Assembly (NCBI RefSeq): GCF_002968335.2
Contig: NZ_CP134398.1
Span: 1,240,001-1,304,000 of the forward strand
Length of the DNA stretch: 64,000 nt
DNA from: Mycobacterium sp. ITM-2016-00316
Lineage (GTDB): Bacteria; Actinomycetota; Actinomycetes; Mycobacteriales; Mycobacteriaceae
Direction: 5' to 3'
How positions within the stretch are numbered: the stretch's first letter is position 1; each line of letters opens with the position of its first letter. A program made the position numbers and the translations under genes. Positions 26,308 through 35,338 of this stretch are shown piece after piece. The notes below the pieces were generated by a model. The model searched no databases. It saw only the letters and a program-made list of their open reading frames with translations, and was not told the DNA's origin.

Positions 26308-27720
26308 GTGCCCACCCGCATCGTGATCATCGGCGGCGGTCCCGCCGGATATGAGGCAGCCCTCGTCGCCGCGGCCCGCGGACCGGCCGTCCAGGTGACC
26401 GTCGTCGACTCCGACGGCATCGGCGGCGCCTGCGTGCTGTTCGACTGCGTCCCGTCCAAGACGTTCATCGCGTCCACCGGTGTGCGCACCGAACTGCGCC
26501 GCGCCAACGGCCTGGGCTTCGACATCGCCATCGACGACGCCAAGATCTCGCTGGGACAGATCCACAACAGGGTCAAGACGTTGGCCAGGTCCCAGTCCGC
26601 GGATATCGGCTCACAGCTGCTCAGCCAAGGGGTCTCGGTCGTGCGCGGCCGCGGCGAGCTCGTCGACGACGTCCCCGGCATGGCGCACCACCGGGTCAAG
26701 GTCACCGCCACCGACGGCAAGAGCGGCGTGCTCAAGGCCGACGTGGTCCTCATCGCCACCGGTGCCACGCCGCGGGTACTTCCCAACGCCCGGCCCGACG
26801 GTGAGCGCATCCTGAACTGGCGCCAGCTCTACGACCTGACCGAGCTGCCCGAGCACCTGGTGATCGTGGGCTCGGGTGTGACCGGCGCGGAGTTCTGCAG
26901 CGCCTACACCGAGCTCGGGGTGAAGGTGACGGTGGTGGCCAGCCGCGACCAGATCCTGCCGCACGAGGATTCCGATGCCGCCGCCGTGCTGGAGGAGGCC
27001 TTCGCCGAACGCGGCGTGAAGCTGGTGAAGAACGCCCGCGCCGACTCGGTGACCCGCACGGAGAACGGCATCAAGGTCGCGATGGCCGACGGGCGCGTGG
27101 TCGAGGGCAGCCATGCCCTGATGACGGTCGGCTCGGTGCCCAACACCGGCGGCCTGGGCCTGGACCGGGTCGGCATCGAGCTCGGACCGGGCAACTACCT
27201 GAGTGTGGACCGGGTGTCGCGCACCACCGCGCCGGGGATCTACGCCGCCGGCGACTGCACCGGTCTGCTGCCGCTGGCCTCGGTCGCCGCGATGCAGGGC
27301 CGCATCGCGATGTACCACGCACTCGGTGAGGGCGTGTCGCCGATCCGGTTGCGCACGGTGGCAGCCGCGGTGTTCACCCGCCCGGAGATCGCTGCCGTCG
27401 GCGTCCCGCAGACCTCGATCGACAGCGGCGCGGTACCGGCGCGCACCTTGATGCTGCCGTTGACCACCAATGCCCGCGCGAAGATGTCGCTGCTGCGGCG
27501 CGGCTTCGTCAAGATCTTCTGTCGGCCGGCCACCGGTGTAGTGATCGGCGGCGTGGTGGTGGCGCCGATCGCCTCCGAGCTCATCCTGCCAATCGCCTTG
27601 GCGGTGCAGAACAACCTGACCGTCACCGACCTGGCCCAGACTCTTTCGGTGTACCCGTCGCTGTCCGGTTCGACGGTGGAAGCCGCGCGCCGTCTGATGG
27701 CCCACGACGACCTCGACTAA
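26308..27720 (+). CDS. lpdA: LpdA-type NAD(P)H flavoprotein (quinone reductase / disulfide reductase family)
   Basis: 470 residues. FAD fold RIVIIGGGPAGYEAAL, NAD(P) fold LVIVGSGVTGAEF, and FAD-ribityl motif GIYAAGDCTGLLPLAS. The redox segment GGACVLFDCVPSK has two cysteines (42 and 47, C-x4-C). The C-terminal dimer helix reads VYPSLSGS where true lipoamide dehydrogenases have HPTxSE, so the catalytic His/Glu pair is absent. The M. tuberculosis orthologue Rv3303c is known to reduce quinones rather than lipoamide. GTG at 26308 (VPTRIVIIGG) is chosen as the fold begins there. Confidence 0.9.
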   Translation: MPTRIVIIGGGPAGYEAALVAAARGPAVQVTVVDSDGIGGACVLFDCVPSKTFIASTGVRTELRRANGLGFDIAIDDAKISLGQIHNRVKTLARSQSADIGSQLLSQGVSVVRGRGELVDDVPGMAHHRVKVTATDGKSGVLKADVVLIATGATPRVLPNARPDGERILNWRQLYDLTELPEHLVIVGSGVTGAEFCSAYTELGVKVTVVASRDQILPHEDSDAAAVLEEAFAERGVKLVKNARADSVTRTENGIKVAMADGRVVEGSHALMTVGSVPNTGGLGLDRVGIELGPGNYLSVDRVSRTTAPGIYAAGDCTGLLPLASVAAMQGRIAMYHALGEGVSPIRLRTVAAAVFTRPEIAAVGVPQTSIDSGAVPARTLMLPLTTNARAKMSLLRRGFVKIFCRPATGVVIGGVVVAPIASELILPIALAVQNNLTVTDLAQTLSVYPSLSGSTVEAARRLMAHDDLD

Positions 27721-27780
27721 AGGCGAGGACTGGTCCCTGACGGCCCACATCGGCCGGTTGTGCCACGTAGGCTCGAAGGC

Positions 27781-29520
27781 GTGACCGACCCGATCTCAGG
27801 CACTGCGCAAGCCCAGCTCGGGCCCACCCAGCGAGCGGCAGCCTGGGAACGGCTCGGCAGCGAACAGTTCGACGTCGTCGTCATCGGCGGTGGTGTGGTC
27901 GGTGCCGGTGCGGCCCTGGACGCGGCGACCCGCGGACTGAAGGTCGCGCTCGTCGAGGCCCGCGACTTCGCGTCGGGTACGTCCAGCCGGAGCTCCAAAA
28001 TGTTCCACGGCGGCCTTCGCTATCTGGAACAGCTGGAGTTCGGTCTGGTGCGCGAGGCGCTGCACGAACGCGAGTTGTCGCTCACGACCCTGGCCCCGCA
28101 CCTGGTGAAGCCGCTGCCGTTCCTGTTCCCGCTGACCAAGCGGGTGTGGGAACGCCCCTACATCGCGGCCGGCATCTTCCTCTACGACCAGCTGGGTGGC
28201 GCGAAATCCGTGCCGGCGCAGAAGCATCTGCTCAGGGCGGGCGCGCTGAGGCTGGCGCCTGGGCTCAAGCGCAGTTCACTCATCGGCGGAATCCGCTACT
28301 ACGACACCGTGGTCGACGACGCCCGGCACACCATGATGGTGGCCAGGACCGCAGCGCACTACGGTGCCGTGGTGCGGACCTCCACGCAGGTGGTGGCGCT
28401 GCTGCGCGAGGGTGACCGGGTGACCGGGGTGAAGGTGCGTGACTCCGAGAACGGCGCGGTGACCGACGTTCGCGGGCATGTCGTGGTGAACGCCACGGGT
28501 GTGTGGACCGACGAGATCCAGGCGTTGTCCAAGGAACGCGGCCGATTCCGGGTGCGCGCCTCCAAGGGGGTGCACATCGTGGTCCCGCGTGACCGCGTCG
28601 TCAGCGAGGTCGCGATCATCCTGCGCACCGAGAAGTCGGTGCTCTTCGTCATTCCGTGGGGCACGCACTGGATCATCGGCACCACCGACACCGACTGGAA
28701 TCTCGACCTTGCCCATCCGGCGGCGACCAAAGCGGATATCGACTACATCCTCGAGACGGTCAACACGGTGCTGGCGACGCCGTTGACCCACGACGACATC
28801 GACGGTGTGTACGCCGGTCTGCGTCCGCTGCTGGCCGGTGAGAGCGAGTCGACGTCGAAGCTCTCGCGGGAACACGCCGTCGCGGTGCCCTCGCCCGGGT
28901 TGGTCGCGATCGCCGGCGGGAAGTACACCACCTACCGGGTGATGGGGCAGGACGCGATCGACGCGGCCGCCGAATTCGTGCCCACCCGGGTGGCGCCGTC
29001 CATCACCGAGAAGGTGCCACTGGTCGGCGCCGACGGGTATTTCGCGCTGGTGAACCAGACCGAGCACGTCGGCACACACTACGGCCTGCATCCGTACCGG
29101 GTGCGCCACCTTCTGGACCGTTACGGTTCGCTGATCAGCGAGGTGCTCTCGACTGCCGACGGCAAACCCGAACTGCTGGAACCGATCACCGACGCACCGG
29201 TCTATCTGAAGGTGGAGGCGGTGTATGCCGCGGCCGCCGAGGGGGCGCTGCACCTGGAGGACGTCCTGGCCAGGCGGATGCGGATCTCCATCGAGTACCC
29301 ACACCGCGGTGTGGACTGTGCGCGCGAGGTGGCCGAGACGATAGCGCCCGTTCTGGGGTGGAGCGCCGAGGACGTCGACCGCGAGGTGGCGACGTACCTG
29401 GCCCGCGTCGAGGCCGAGGTGATGTCGCAGACGCAGCCCGATGACGAATCTGCGGACGCCCTGCGGGCCGCGGCACCCGAGGCGCGCGCGGAGATTCTGG
29501 AACCGGTCCCACTGAATTGA
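27781..29520 (+). CDS. glpD2: Glycerol-3-phosphate dehydrogenase (FAD, aerobic)
   Basis: 579 residues. Oxidises glycerol-3-phosphate to DHAP and passes electrons to quinone at the membrane. FAD fold FDVVVIGGGVVGAGAALDAATRG, the GTSSRSSKMFHGGLRYLEQ substrate/FAD loop, IGTTDTDW and the AGGKYTTYRVMGQDAID motif; the C-terminal DAO_C domain follows. GTG 27781 after GAAGG gives the expected length; it lies 60 bp after lpdA on the same strand and is probably co-transcribed, as in M. tuberculosis. Its stop overlaps the next start (TTGA). Confidence 0.94.
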   Translation: MTDPISGTAQAQLGPTQRAAAWERLGSEQFDVVVIGGGVVGAGAALDAATRGLKVALVEARDFASGTSSRSSKMFHGGLRYLEQLEFGLVREALHERELSLTTLAPHLVKPLPFLFPLTKRVWERPYIAAGIFLYDQLGGAKSVPAQKHLLRAGALRLAPGLKRSSLIGGIRYYDTVVDDARHTMMVARTAAHYGAVVRTSTQVVALLREGDRVTGVKVRDSENGAVTDVRGHVVVNATGVWTDEIQALSKERGRFRVRASKGVHIVVPRDRVVSEVAIILRTEKSVLFVIPWGTHWIIGTTDTDWNLDLAHPAATKADIDYILETVNTVLATPLTHDDIDGVYAGLRPLLAGESESTSKLSREHAVAVPSPGLVAIAGGKYTTYRVMGQDAIDAAAEFVPTRVAPSITEKVPLVGADGYFALVNQTEHVGTHYGLHPYRVRHLLDRYGSLISEVLSTADGKPELLEPITDAPVYLKVEAVYAAAAEGALHLEDVLARRMRISIEYPHRGVDCAREVAETIAPVLGWSAEDVDREVATYLARVEAEVMSQTQPDDESADALRAAAPEARAEILEPVPLN

Positions 29521-30380
29521 GCGCCCCGCTGCCCGACCGTGACGGGCTGGGACCGACGCGGATACGCCTGCGCGGTGGTGCGGTGCTCGTCGAACTCGCC
29601 GACCGGTTCGGCGAGGGCGCAGCCACCAAAGTTCTTGCCGGGGAAGTGGTCTGCGCGAACGGCACGGTGGTCGAGGCGTCGACGGTGCTGCCGCCCGGTG
29701 CCGTCGTCTACCTCTATCGCGACCTGCCCGACGAGGTTCCGGTCCCGTTCGAGATGCCGATCCTGCACCGCGACAACGACATTGTGGTGGTCGACAAGCC
29801 GCATTTCCTGGCCACCATGCCCCGCGGCGGGCACGTCGTGCAGACCGCGGTGGTGCGCCTGCGGCGCGAGCTCGGCCTGCCGGAATTGAGCCCCGCACAC
29901 CGGTTGGACCGGCTCACGGCCGGGGTGCTGCTGTTCACGGTGCGGCGCGAGGTGCGTGGCGCGTACCAGACCCTGTTCGCCGAGCAAAAAACTCGTAAGA
30001 CCTATCTCGCCCGCGCCACCGGCACACCCACGATCGAGCTTCCGGCGGTGGTGAGCAGCCGGATCATCAAGGTGCGCGGCCAATTACAGGCCTACGAGGA
30101 GCCCGGTGATCCGAACGCCGAAACCTACGTCGAACGCCTCCACGGCGGGTTGTACCGGCTGACACCGCGCACCGGCCGCACCCACCAACTGCGGGTGCAC
30201 ATGGCCTCGCTCGGTGTGCCGATCGACAACGACTCCCTGTATCCGCACGTGATCGAGGTGGCAGCCGACGATTTCACCCGGCCGTTGCAGCTGCTGGCGC
30301 ACACGCTCGAGTTCGAGGACCCGCTCAGCGGCGAGCCGCGACGGTTCACCAGCGGCAGGGCATTGCTCGCCGGGACGTAG
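29517..30380 (+). CDS. RluA-family pseudouridine synthase
   Basis: 287 residues. Isomerises a uridine in rRNA or tRNA. The catalytic aspartate is in HRLDRLTAGVLLF (Asp131); DNDIVVVDKPHFLATMP and RTGRTHQLRVHMASLG are the other RluA signatures. An N-terminal S4-like segment (AVLVELADRFGEGAATKVLAGEVVCANG) may bind RNA. It starts with TTG overlapping the glpD2 stop, so it is likely translationally coupled. The target site cannot be told from sequence. Confidence 0.88.
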   Translation: MSAPLPDRDGLGPTRIRLRGGAVLVELADRFGEGAATKVLAGEVVCANGTVVEASTVLPPGAVVYLYRDLPDEVPVPFEMPILHRDNDIVVVDKPHFLATMPRGGHVVQTAVVRLRRELGLPELSPAHRLDRLTAGVLLFTVRREVRGAYQTLFAEQKTRKTYLARATGTPTIELPAVVSSRIIKVRGQLQAYEEPGDPNAETYVERLHGGLYRLTPRTGRTHQLRVHMASLGVPIDNDSLYPHVIEVAADDFTRPLQLLAHTLEFEDPLSGEPRRFTSGRALLAGT

Positions 30381-30452
30381 GTCTTGCCGGGCGGCCTCCG
30401 ACGTGGTCTGGTGGGCCACGGGTCGGCTCGATTGTTTCGGAAGGGTTCGTTC

Positions 30453-30878
30453 ATGCGTGCTGCGGTGGCTGCGTTGTCGATGTTGGCTGTGGGGGTCATG
30501 GGTGGGACGGGTGCTGCGTGGGCTGCGCCCGTGGCCCCCAGCGCGCAGGAGCTGACCGCGGAGTTGCAGCAGGTACTGAATACCGGTGCCCCGGCCGCCG
30601 TCCGCGCCGCCAAGCTGGCAGGCGGGGACGCCGCGGTACCGACCGCGGACAACATCGCCAACCGGCTGAATGCCTATAGCGGCATGGTCAACTGGCAGGT
30701 GCAGAATCCGGTGCTCAACGGCGAACAGGTGGACGCGCAGATCGCGGTGACGATCCCGCTGTTCGGCACCAAGACGCACAACATCTACTGGATCAATCAG
30801 GACGGCGCATGGAAGTTGTCCAACCCGTCGGCGTGCGTCATCGCGCGTGACGTCGCCGGCGTCGATTGCACCGTCTGA
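30453..30878 (+). CDS. Secreted low-molecular-weight antigen (MTB12-like)
   Basis: 141 residues. A signal peptide is clear (MRAAVAALSMLAVGVMGGTGAAWA, cut near AWA-AP). The mature part SAQELTAELQQVLNTG...VNWQVQNPVLNGEQVDAQIAVTIPLFGTKTHNIYWINQDGAWKLSNPSAC is the alpha/beta cone fold of mycobacterial MTB12/CFP-2-type antigens, with two Cys near the C-terminus that may pair. ATG 30453 follows AAGGG. Ends 5 bp before the convergent methyltransferase. Function of the family is not established. Confidence 0.75.
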   Translation: MRAAVAALSMLAVGVMGGTGAAWAAPVAPSAQELTAELQQVLNTGAPAAVRAAKLAGGDAAVPTADNIANRLNAYSGMVNWQVQNPVLNGEQVDAQIAVTIPLFGTKTHNIYWINQDGAWKLSNPSACVIARDVAGVDCTV

Positions 30879-30883
30879 GGAGG

Positions 30884-31651
30884 TCAGCTCTCCTTGAGCG
30901 TGAACTGGGCGATACCGCCCCAGTGCTGCAACGTGTGCGTCTGTGCCAGCGGGTTCTCGGCGAAGAGCCATTCGACGTAGAGCTTTTTGATATTGCGCGC
31001 CAAATCGACCGGAATATTGCCGATGACGGCCGCTTCCAATCCTTCGATATCGATCTTCAGGATGTCGATATGGCCGTGCTTTTCCACCACGTCGCGCAAA
31101 ATCTGCTGCGAATTGACACATGTCACGGTCAGTGAATTGCCGAGTTCGGCGTTCACGCCGCCATAGCGGCCGGTTTCCTCGAAGCCGAATTCGACCTCGC
31201 CCGCAACGGCGCCGACCGCCACTTCCTGCAGCGCGTAGCGATCCTCGAACGGGCGCAGGTTGTTCTGCAGGCGCGCGACGTTGCGTGGCAGCGGCTCGAA
31301 GAGGTAGGTGAACGCCTCCGGGCTTCGGGACAGGAAGTACGCCGCCGAAATGCCGATGTTGGAGCCGAAATCGACGATGACGCGGTCGGTGGTGTCGGCG
31401 TGGTAGTCGGATCGGCAGAAGATCTCGTTCACCGTCAACACGTCATGCGCGGTGTACAACTGCAGCGACACCCAGCCCAGCGGGGTACGGACGCGGACGA
31501 TGGTGGGATAGGTGCCAGAGCCGGTGAGGTAGCGCCGGAAGATCTCCCAGGGATGCTCGTAAACCCGCAGCATGTTGCGTGCAGCGAGGTAGTTGCGGCG
31601 ATGCAGAACAGAACCGGCAATTTTGCCGAACCCGCGCCCAGCGATCTGCAT
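30884..31651 (-). CDS. FkbM-family methyltransferase
   Basis: 255 residues. SAM-binding motif I is VIVDFGSNIGISAAYFL (about 91-107), followed by AFTYLFEPLPRNVARLQNNL (acidic loop) and HIDILKIDIEGLEAAVIGNI, the FkbM signature. Family members O-methylate sugars, macrolides or lipids; in mycobacteria several modify surface glycolipids. It stands alone, with 205 bp of non-coding DNA upstream in which I see no clear motif. Confidence 0.85.
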   Translation of the reverse strand: MQIAGRGFGKIAGSVLHRRNYLAARNMLRVYEHPWEIFRRYLTGSGTYPTIVRVRTPLGWVSLQLYTAHDVLTVNEIFCRSDYHADTTDRVIVDFGSNIGISAAYFLSRSPEAFTYLFEPLPRNVARLQNNLRPFEDRYALQEVAVGAVAGEVEFGFEETGRYGGVNAELGNSLTVTCVNSQQILRDVVEKHGHIDILKIDIEGLEAAVIGNIPVDLARNIKKLYVEWLFAENPLAQTHTLQHWGGIAQFTLKES

Positions 31652-31856
31652 TCCACCTCCAGAGTGACGGGATCAACCTTGCGGTAGGTATCCCCGGTTC
31701 CGACTGAGATTAGTCGCAAGCGCGGTGTTTCACAGCGGAGGGCCACCTATGTGTGACGTAGCAGTGACCTTGCCAGGGCTGCCATCGTCGTTCGCCGATG
31801 GTTGCTGAACGGCGGGTCACTGCACCTGACAGCAATGATCTGATCTACTGACCGGC

Positions 31857-32627
31857 GTGGATCGCACCGGATTTGACCAACTGTTCGACATGTCGGATCG
31901 CACGGTGATTGTGACCGGCGGCACTCGCGGCATCGGTCTGGCGCTGGCGCAGGGATTCATCTTGGCCGGTGCGCGAGTGGTGGTGGCAAGTCGGAAGGAC
32001 GACGCGTGCGAGGCGGCCGCCGAGCACTTGCGTGGGCTGGGCGGGCAGGCTCTCGGCGTCCCGACACACGTCGGTGATCCCGACTCGCTTGCCGCGTTGG
32101 TCTCGGCCACCGTGGAGGAGTTCGGCGGTGTCGACGTGGTGGTCAACAACGCCGCCAACGCCCTCGCTCAGCCGCTGGGTGAGATGACGCCCGAAGCGTG
32201 GACCAAGTCGTATTCCGTCAATCTGCAGGGCCCGGTATTTCTGGTGCAGCATGCATTACCGCACCTCAAAGAGAGTTCGTCGGCCGCGGTGCTGAACATG
32301 GTGTCCGTCGGCGCTTTCAATTTCGCACCGTCATTGGCGATATACGCGTCCGGCAAAGCGGCGTTGATGTCGGTGACCCGGTCGATGGCGGCCATACTCG
32401 CGCCGTCGGGAATCCGGGTCAACGCCATTGCGCCCGGGCCCGTCGACACCGACATGATGCGCAACAACCCTCAGCAGGCCATCGACGCGATGGCCGCGGG
32501 CACCCTGATGAAGCGGCTCGCCTCGCCCGACGAGATGGTCGGTGCGGCGCTGCTGCTGTGTTCGGGTGCCGGCAGCTATATGACCGGTCAGGTCGTCATC
32601 GTCGATGGTGGCGGGACGCCCCGCTAG
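31857..32627 (+). CDS. SDR-family oxidoreductase
   Basis: 256 residues, classical short-chain dehydrogenase. Cofactor loop VTGGTRGIG, NNAAN, catalytic Ser in NMVSVGAFNF and Y-x-x-x-K in YASGKAALMS; C-terminal GSYMTGQVVIVDGGG. The basic residue after the first strand (SRKDD) hints at NADP preference. It starts with GTG and ends sharing CTAG with the convergent crotonase stop. Together with that crotonase it may belong to an acyl-CoA or fatty-acid route, but this is inference from location. Confidence 0.87.
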   Translation: MDRTGFDQLFDMSDRTVIVTGGTRGIGLALAQGFILAGARVVVASRKDDACEAAAEHLRGLGGQALGVPTHVGDPDSLAALVSATVEEFGGVDVVVNNAANALAQPLGEMTPEAWTKSYSVNLQGPVFLVQHALPHLKESSSAAVLNMVSVGAFNFAPSLAIYASGKAALMSVTRSMAAILAPSGIRVNAIAPGPVDTDMMRNNPQQAIDAMAAGTLMKRLASPDEMVGAALLLCSGAGSYMTGQVVIVDGGGTPR

Positions 32628-33412
32628 TCCTTCTTGCGGTCGGCGAAGGCCTGGGCGAAGGCCCGCATCTCACCGCTGGTGCCGGCCAGGATCTGGCTGC
32701 GGTTCTCGACGTGCAGCGCGTTCTCCAGGCTGCCGGCGTCGAGGTTGGCCCACAGCACCTGCTTGGTGGACTCCAGGCCGAACTTGCCGTAACCGCACAG
32801 CGTTACCGCGATCTCGAGGGCGTCCTGCAGGACCGCGTCGTCCGGGGAGATCCGGGACACCAGGCCCAGGCGCAGGGCTTCATCGGCCTCCACGGTGCGC
32901 GCGGTGAGGATCAGATCGAACGCGGGTCCGGCGCCGATGATGCGCGGCAGGGTGTAGCTGACGCCGATATCGCAGCCCCCGATGCCCAGCTTGATGAACT
33001 GTGTGCACAATCGCGCCGAGCGGGCCGCGATCTGGATATCGGCGGCCATGGCCAGCGCGAAGCCGCCGCCGTAGGCGGGGCCGTTCACCGCGGCGATCAC
33101 CGGCTGGCGCAACCGATGCAGTTTCACGGTCAGCTCGGCGATACGTTCCTGCCAGCGCATCCCGGCGCGGGGCGCCTCCAGGCCTGCCGAGACCGCCGGC
33201 GGGTTGGGGTCGGTGAGGTCCAGGCCGGCACAGAATCCGCGACCGGCACCGGTCAGCACCACCACCCGGCAGTCGTTGTCGGCCTTGATGGCGTCGAGGG
33301 TGCCGTGCAGCTCTTCCACCAGCGTCGAGGACAACGCGTTGAGTTTCTCCGGTCGGTTGAGCGTGATCACGGCGATCTCGGGCCGCGGATGGGTCAGCTC
33401 CAGTTGTGACAT
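32624..33412 (-). CDS. Crotonase-superfamily protein, non-canonical active site
   Basis: 262 residues. The CoA and oxyanion-hole segments are conserved (GAGRGFCAGLDL, about 55-65; NGPAYGGGFALAMAADI, about 110-126), so it binds acyl-CoA. The two glutamates used by true enoyl-CoA hydratases are missing: Phe118 stands where GGCEL has Glu, and Ile140 where PE has Glu. An Asp148 in GGCDIGVSYTLPR could serve instead, as in isomerase-type members. I therefore do not call it a hydratase. ATG 33412 fits the family start. Confidence 0.82.
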   Translation of the reverse strand: MSQLELTHPRPEIAVITLNRPEKLNALSSTLVEELHGTLDAIKADNDCRVVVLTGAGRGFCAGLDLTDPNPPAVSAGLEAPRAGMRWQERIAELTVKLHRLRQPVIAAVNGPAYGGGFALAMAADIQIAARSARLCTQFIKLGIGGCDIGVSYTLPRIIGAGPAFDLILTARTVEADEALRLGLVSRISPDDAVLQDALEIAVTLCGYGKFGLESTKQVLWANLDAGSLENALHVENRSQILAGTSGEMRAFAQAFADRKKD

Positions 33413-33422
33413 GTGCGACACA

Positions 33423-34115
33423 CTATGTGGCGTCGCTGCGCCATCCTCGGACACCGACGGCGATCATCAGCATCTGTTTGATCGCGGTCTGTTTGATCGC
33501 CTCCAGCGCTGCCGGGTCGGCGACATCCTCGACCAGTTCGGCGATGGAGATCATCGCGTTGACGAACAGGTTGGCCAGGATGTTGAGGTCCTCGCTGCTC
33601 CAGTTCTTCAGCCCGGGAAACCGGGCCAGGTCGATCGCGAGTTCGGAAGTGAGCAGCCGTATTTCGGTACGGATCGCGTAGCGCAGGGAGGCGGTGCCGC
33701 TGGACCGTTCGCGGGTGATGAAGCGCCAGTGCTCGCGGCGCTCGCTGATACCGGCGATCAGGATCTCGGCGGACGAGTCGATGACATGGTTGGGGTCGAG
33801 CTTGCCGGCCCGTGCGCCGCGGAGCATGTCCCGCAGGGAGCGGAACGATTCGTCGATGAGAACGAGGCCGAGGGACTCCATGGAATCGAAGTGCCGGTAG
33901 AACGCGGCGGGCACGATGCCCGCTTCGCGGGTGACCTCGCGCAGGCTCAGGCCGGTGAAGCTGCCTTCCTCCAGCAGATGCAGGGCGGCGGCGACGATCG
34001 CGCGGCGGGTGACTTCCTTGCGTTCGTCGCGCGACAGCGTGTCTCGCGAGCGTGACTTGCTTGAGCGGTCTGATCGACCCGCTCGCGATCTCGAAACGTC
34101 ACTTGCCACAACCAC
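33423..34115 (-). CDS. TetR-family regulator, beside the desaturase operon
   Basis: About 230 residues. After a basic, serine/arginine-rich head comes the TetR DNA-binding domain: RRAIVAAALHLLEEGSFTGLSLREVTREAGIVPAAFYRHFDSMESLGLVLIDE. Several starts are possible. GTG 34115 is used, with a second GTG at 34109; the ATG at 34265 would lie back to back with the divergent reductase ATG (CATATG) and is unlikely. Divergent from the reductase/desaturase pair, so it is the probable controller of membrane fatty-acid desaturation. Confidence 0.85.
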   Translation of the reverse strand: MVVASDVSRSRAGRSDRSSKSRSRDTLSRDERKEVTRRAIVAAALHLLEEGSFTGLSLREVTREAGIVPAAFYRHFDSMESLGLVLIDESFRSLRDMLRGARAGKLDPNHVIDSSAEILIAGISERREHWRFITRERSSGTASLRYAIRTEIRLLTSELAIDLARFPGLKNWSSEDLNILANLFVNAMISIAELVEDVADPAALEAIKQTAIKQMLMIAVGVRGWRSDAT

Positions 34116-34265
34116 AGAGCCTACCGGCGTATACCCGGCCTGAGCTCCGTCGATGCCGTTATCAGTTGTTTGTGATTCAAGAGTACGAGTGTTCACTATG
34201 TTGCGCCCATCACAGCCTGCAGATTTTCCTTGACCAACAACCTCTAGCACGATCAGAGTGTACAT
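34116..34265. promoter_or_regulatory. TetR / desaturase divergent control region
   Basis: 150 bp of lower G+C than its surroundings. AGTG-TT-CACT (34188-34197) is a short perfect palindrome about 70 bp before the reductase start, and GAGTGTACATATGTTCAC surrounds that start. Either could bind the TetR protein. No confident -35/-10 pair was seen. Confidence 0.4.
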
Positions 34266-35321
34266 ATGTTCACCGAAACATTGACGCGGCGGATGTCCCG
34301 GTCCTCGCTGCTGAACCTGCTCACCGGACCCCATGGTGTCGACCGCTACACCGAGATCGTCGACCCGACCTGGACGCAGGGACAGGCCCGCGCACGCGTC
34401 GTCGCCGTCCGCCGTCAGACGTCACGCAGCGTCACCCTGACGCTGCAGCCCAACCGCGCCTTCGCCGGCTTTCGCGCCGGCCAGCACATCAACCTCTCCG
34501 TCGAGATCGACGGCCGTCGCCGCACCCGCTGCTACTCACCGGCAAGCGCCGAAGGCAGCCCGCTGATCGAACTGACCATCGGCCGGCACGACGAGGGCCT
34601 GGTGTCCACCTACCTCTGCGATCACGCCCGGCCCGGCATGGTCGTGGGCCTGGACTCCGTCGGCGGCGACTTCGTGATGCCGGCCGTTCGTCCGCGGCGC
34701 ATCCTGTTCGTCTCCGGCGGCAGCGGCATCACCCCGGTGCTGTCCATGGTGCGCACGCTGCGTACCGAGGGATTCTCCGGAGAGATCGCCTTCATTCACT
34801 ACGCGCGTTCCGCCGCGGAGGCCTGCTATCGGCAGGAACTCGACGCGCTGCCCGGCGTCCGGGTGCTGCACGGCTACACCCGCGACACCGCCGGCTCCGA
34901 GCTGGACGGCCGGTTCGGGCCCGAGCACCTGGCGGCCGCGATGCCCGACCCGGATGCCGTGTTCGTATGCGGTCCCGCGGTGCTCATCGAGGCCGTGCGG
35001 GAGCTCTTCCCGCAGGCGTACTCGGAGAGCTTCGTGCCCCCCGAGTTCGCGCTACCCACCGAAACCAGCGGCGGCACCATCACCTTCGCCGACAGCGGCG
35101 TGGAGGTCGTCGATGACGGTCAGCCGCTGCTGGCCCAGGCCGAGGCCGCCGGGCTCAACCCGGAGAGCGGCTGCCGAATGGGCATCTGCCACAGCTGCAC
35201 CCGCTTCAAGAAGAGCGGTGCCGTACGAAACCTCATCACCGGAGCGGTGTCCACCGCTGATGGTGAAGACATCCAGATATGCGTCACCGCCGCCGTCGGT
35301 GACGTCGCCATCGATCTCTGA
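34266..35321 (+). CDS. Ferredoxin reductase (FAD, NAD(P)H, 2Fe-2S), desaturase partner
   Basis: 351 residues. Domains in order: FAD domain with RRRTRCYSPAS (RxYS), NAD domain ILFVSGGSGITPVLSMVR and CGPAVLIEAVREL, and a C-terminal plant-type ferredoxin with CRMGICHSCTRFKKSG...ICV, giving the four cluster cysteines. It passes electrons from NADPH to the downstream desaturase 17 bp away, like the M. tuberculosis Rv3230c/DesA3 pair, which makes oleoyl-CoA from stearoyl-CoA. A divergent TetR lies upstream. Confidence 0.92.
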   Translation: MFTETLTRRMSRSSLLNLLTGPHGVDRYTEIVDPTWTQGQARARVVAVRRQTSRSVTLTLQPNRAFAGFRAGQHINLSVEIDGRRRTRCYSPASAEGSPLIELTIGRHDEGLVSTYLCDHARPGMVVGLDSVGGDFVMPAVRPRRILFVSGGSGITPVLSMVRTLRTEGFSGEIAFIHYARSAAEACYRQELDALPGVRVLHGYTRDTAGSELDGRFGPEHLAAAMPDPDAVFVCGPAVLIEAVRELFPQAYSESFVPPEFALPTETSGGTITFADSGVEVVDDGQPLLAQAEAAGLNPESGCRMGICHSCTRFKKSGAVRNLITGAVSTADGEDIQICVTAAVGDVAIDL

Positions 35322-35338
35322 GACCGGAAGGAACAGCA

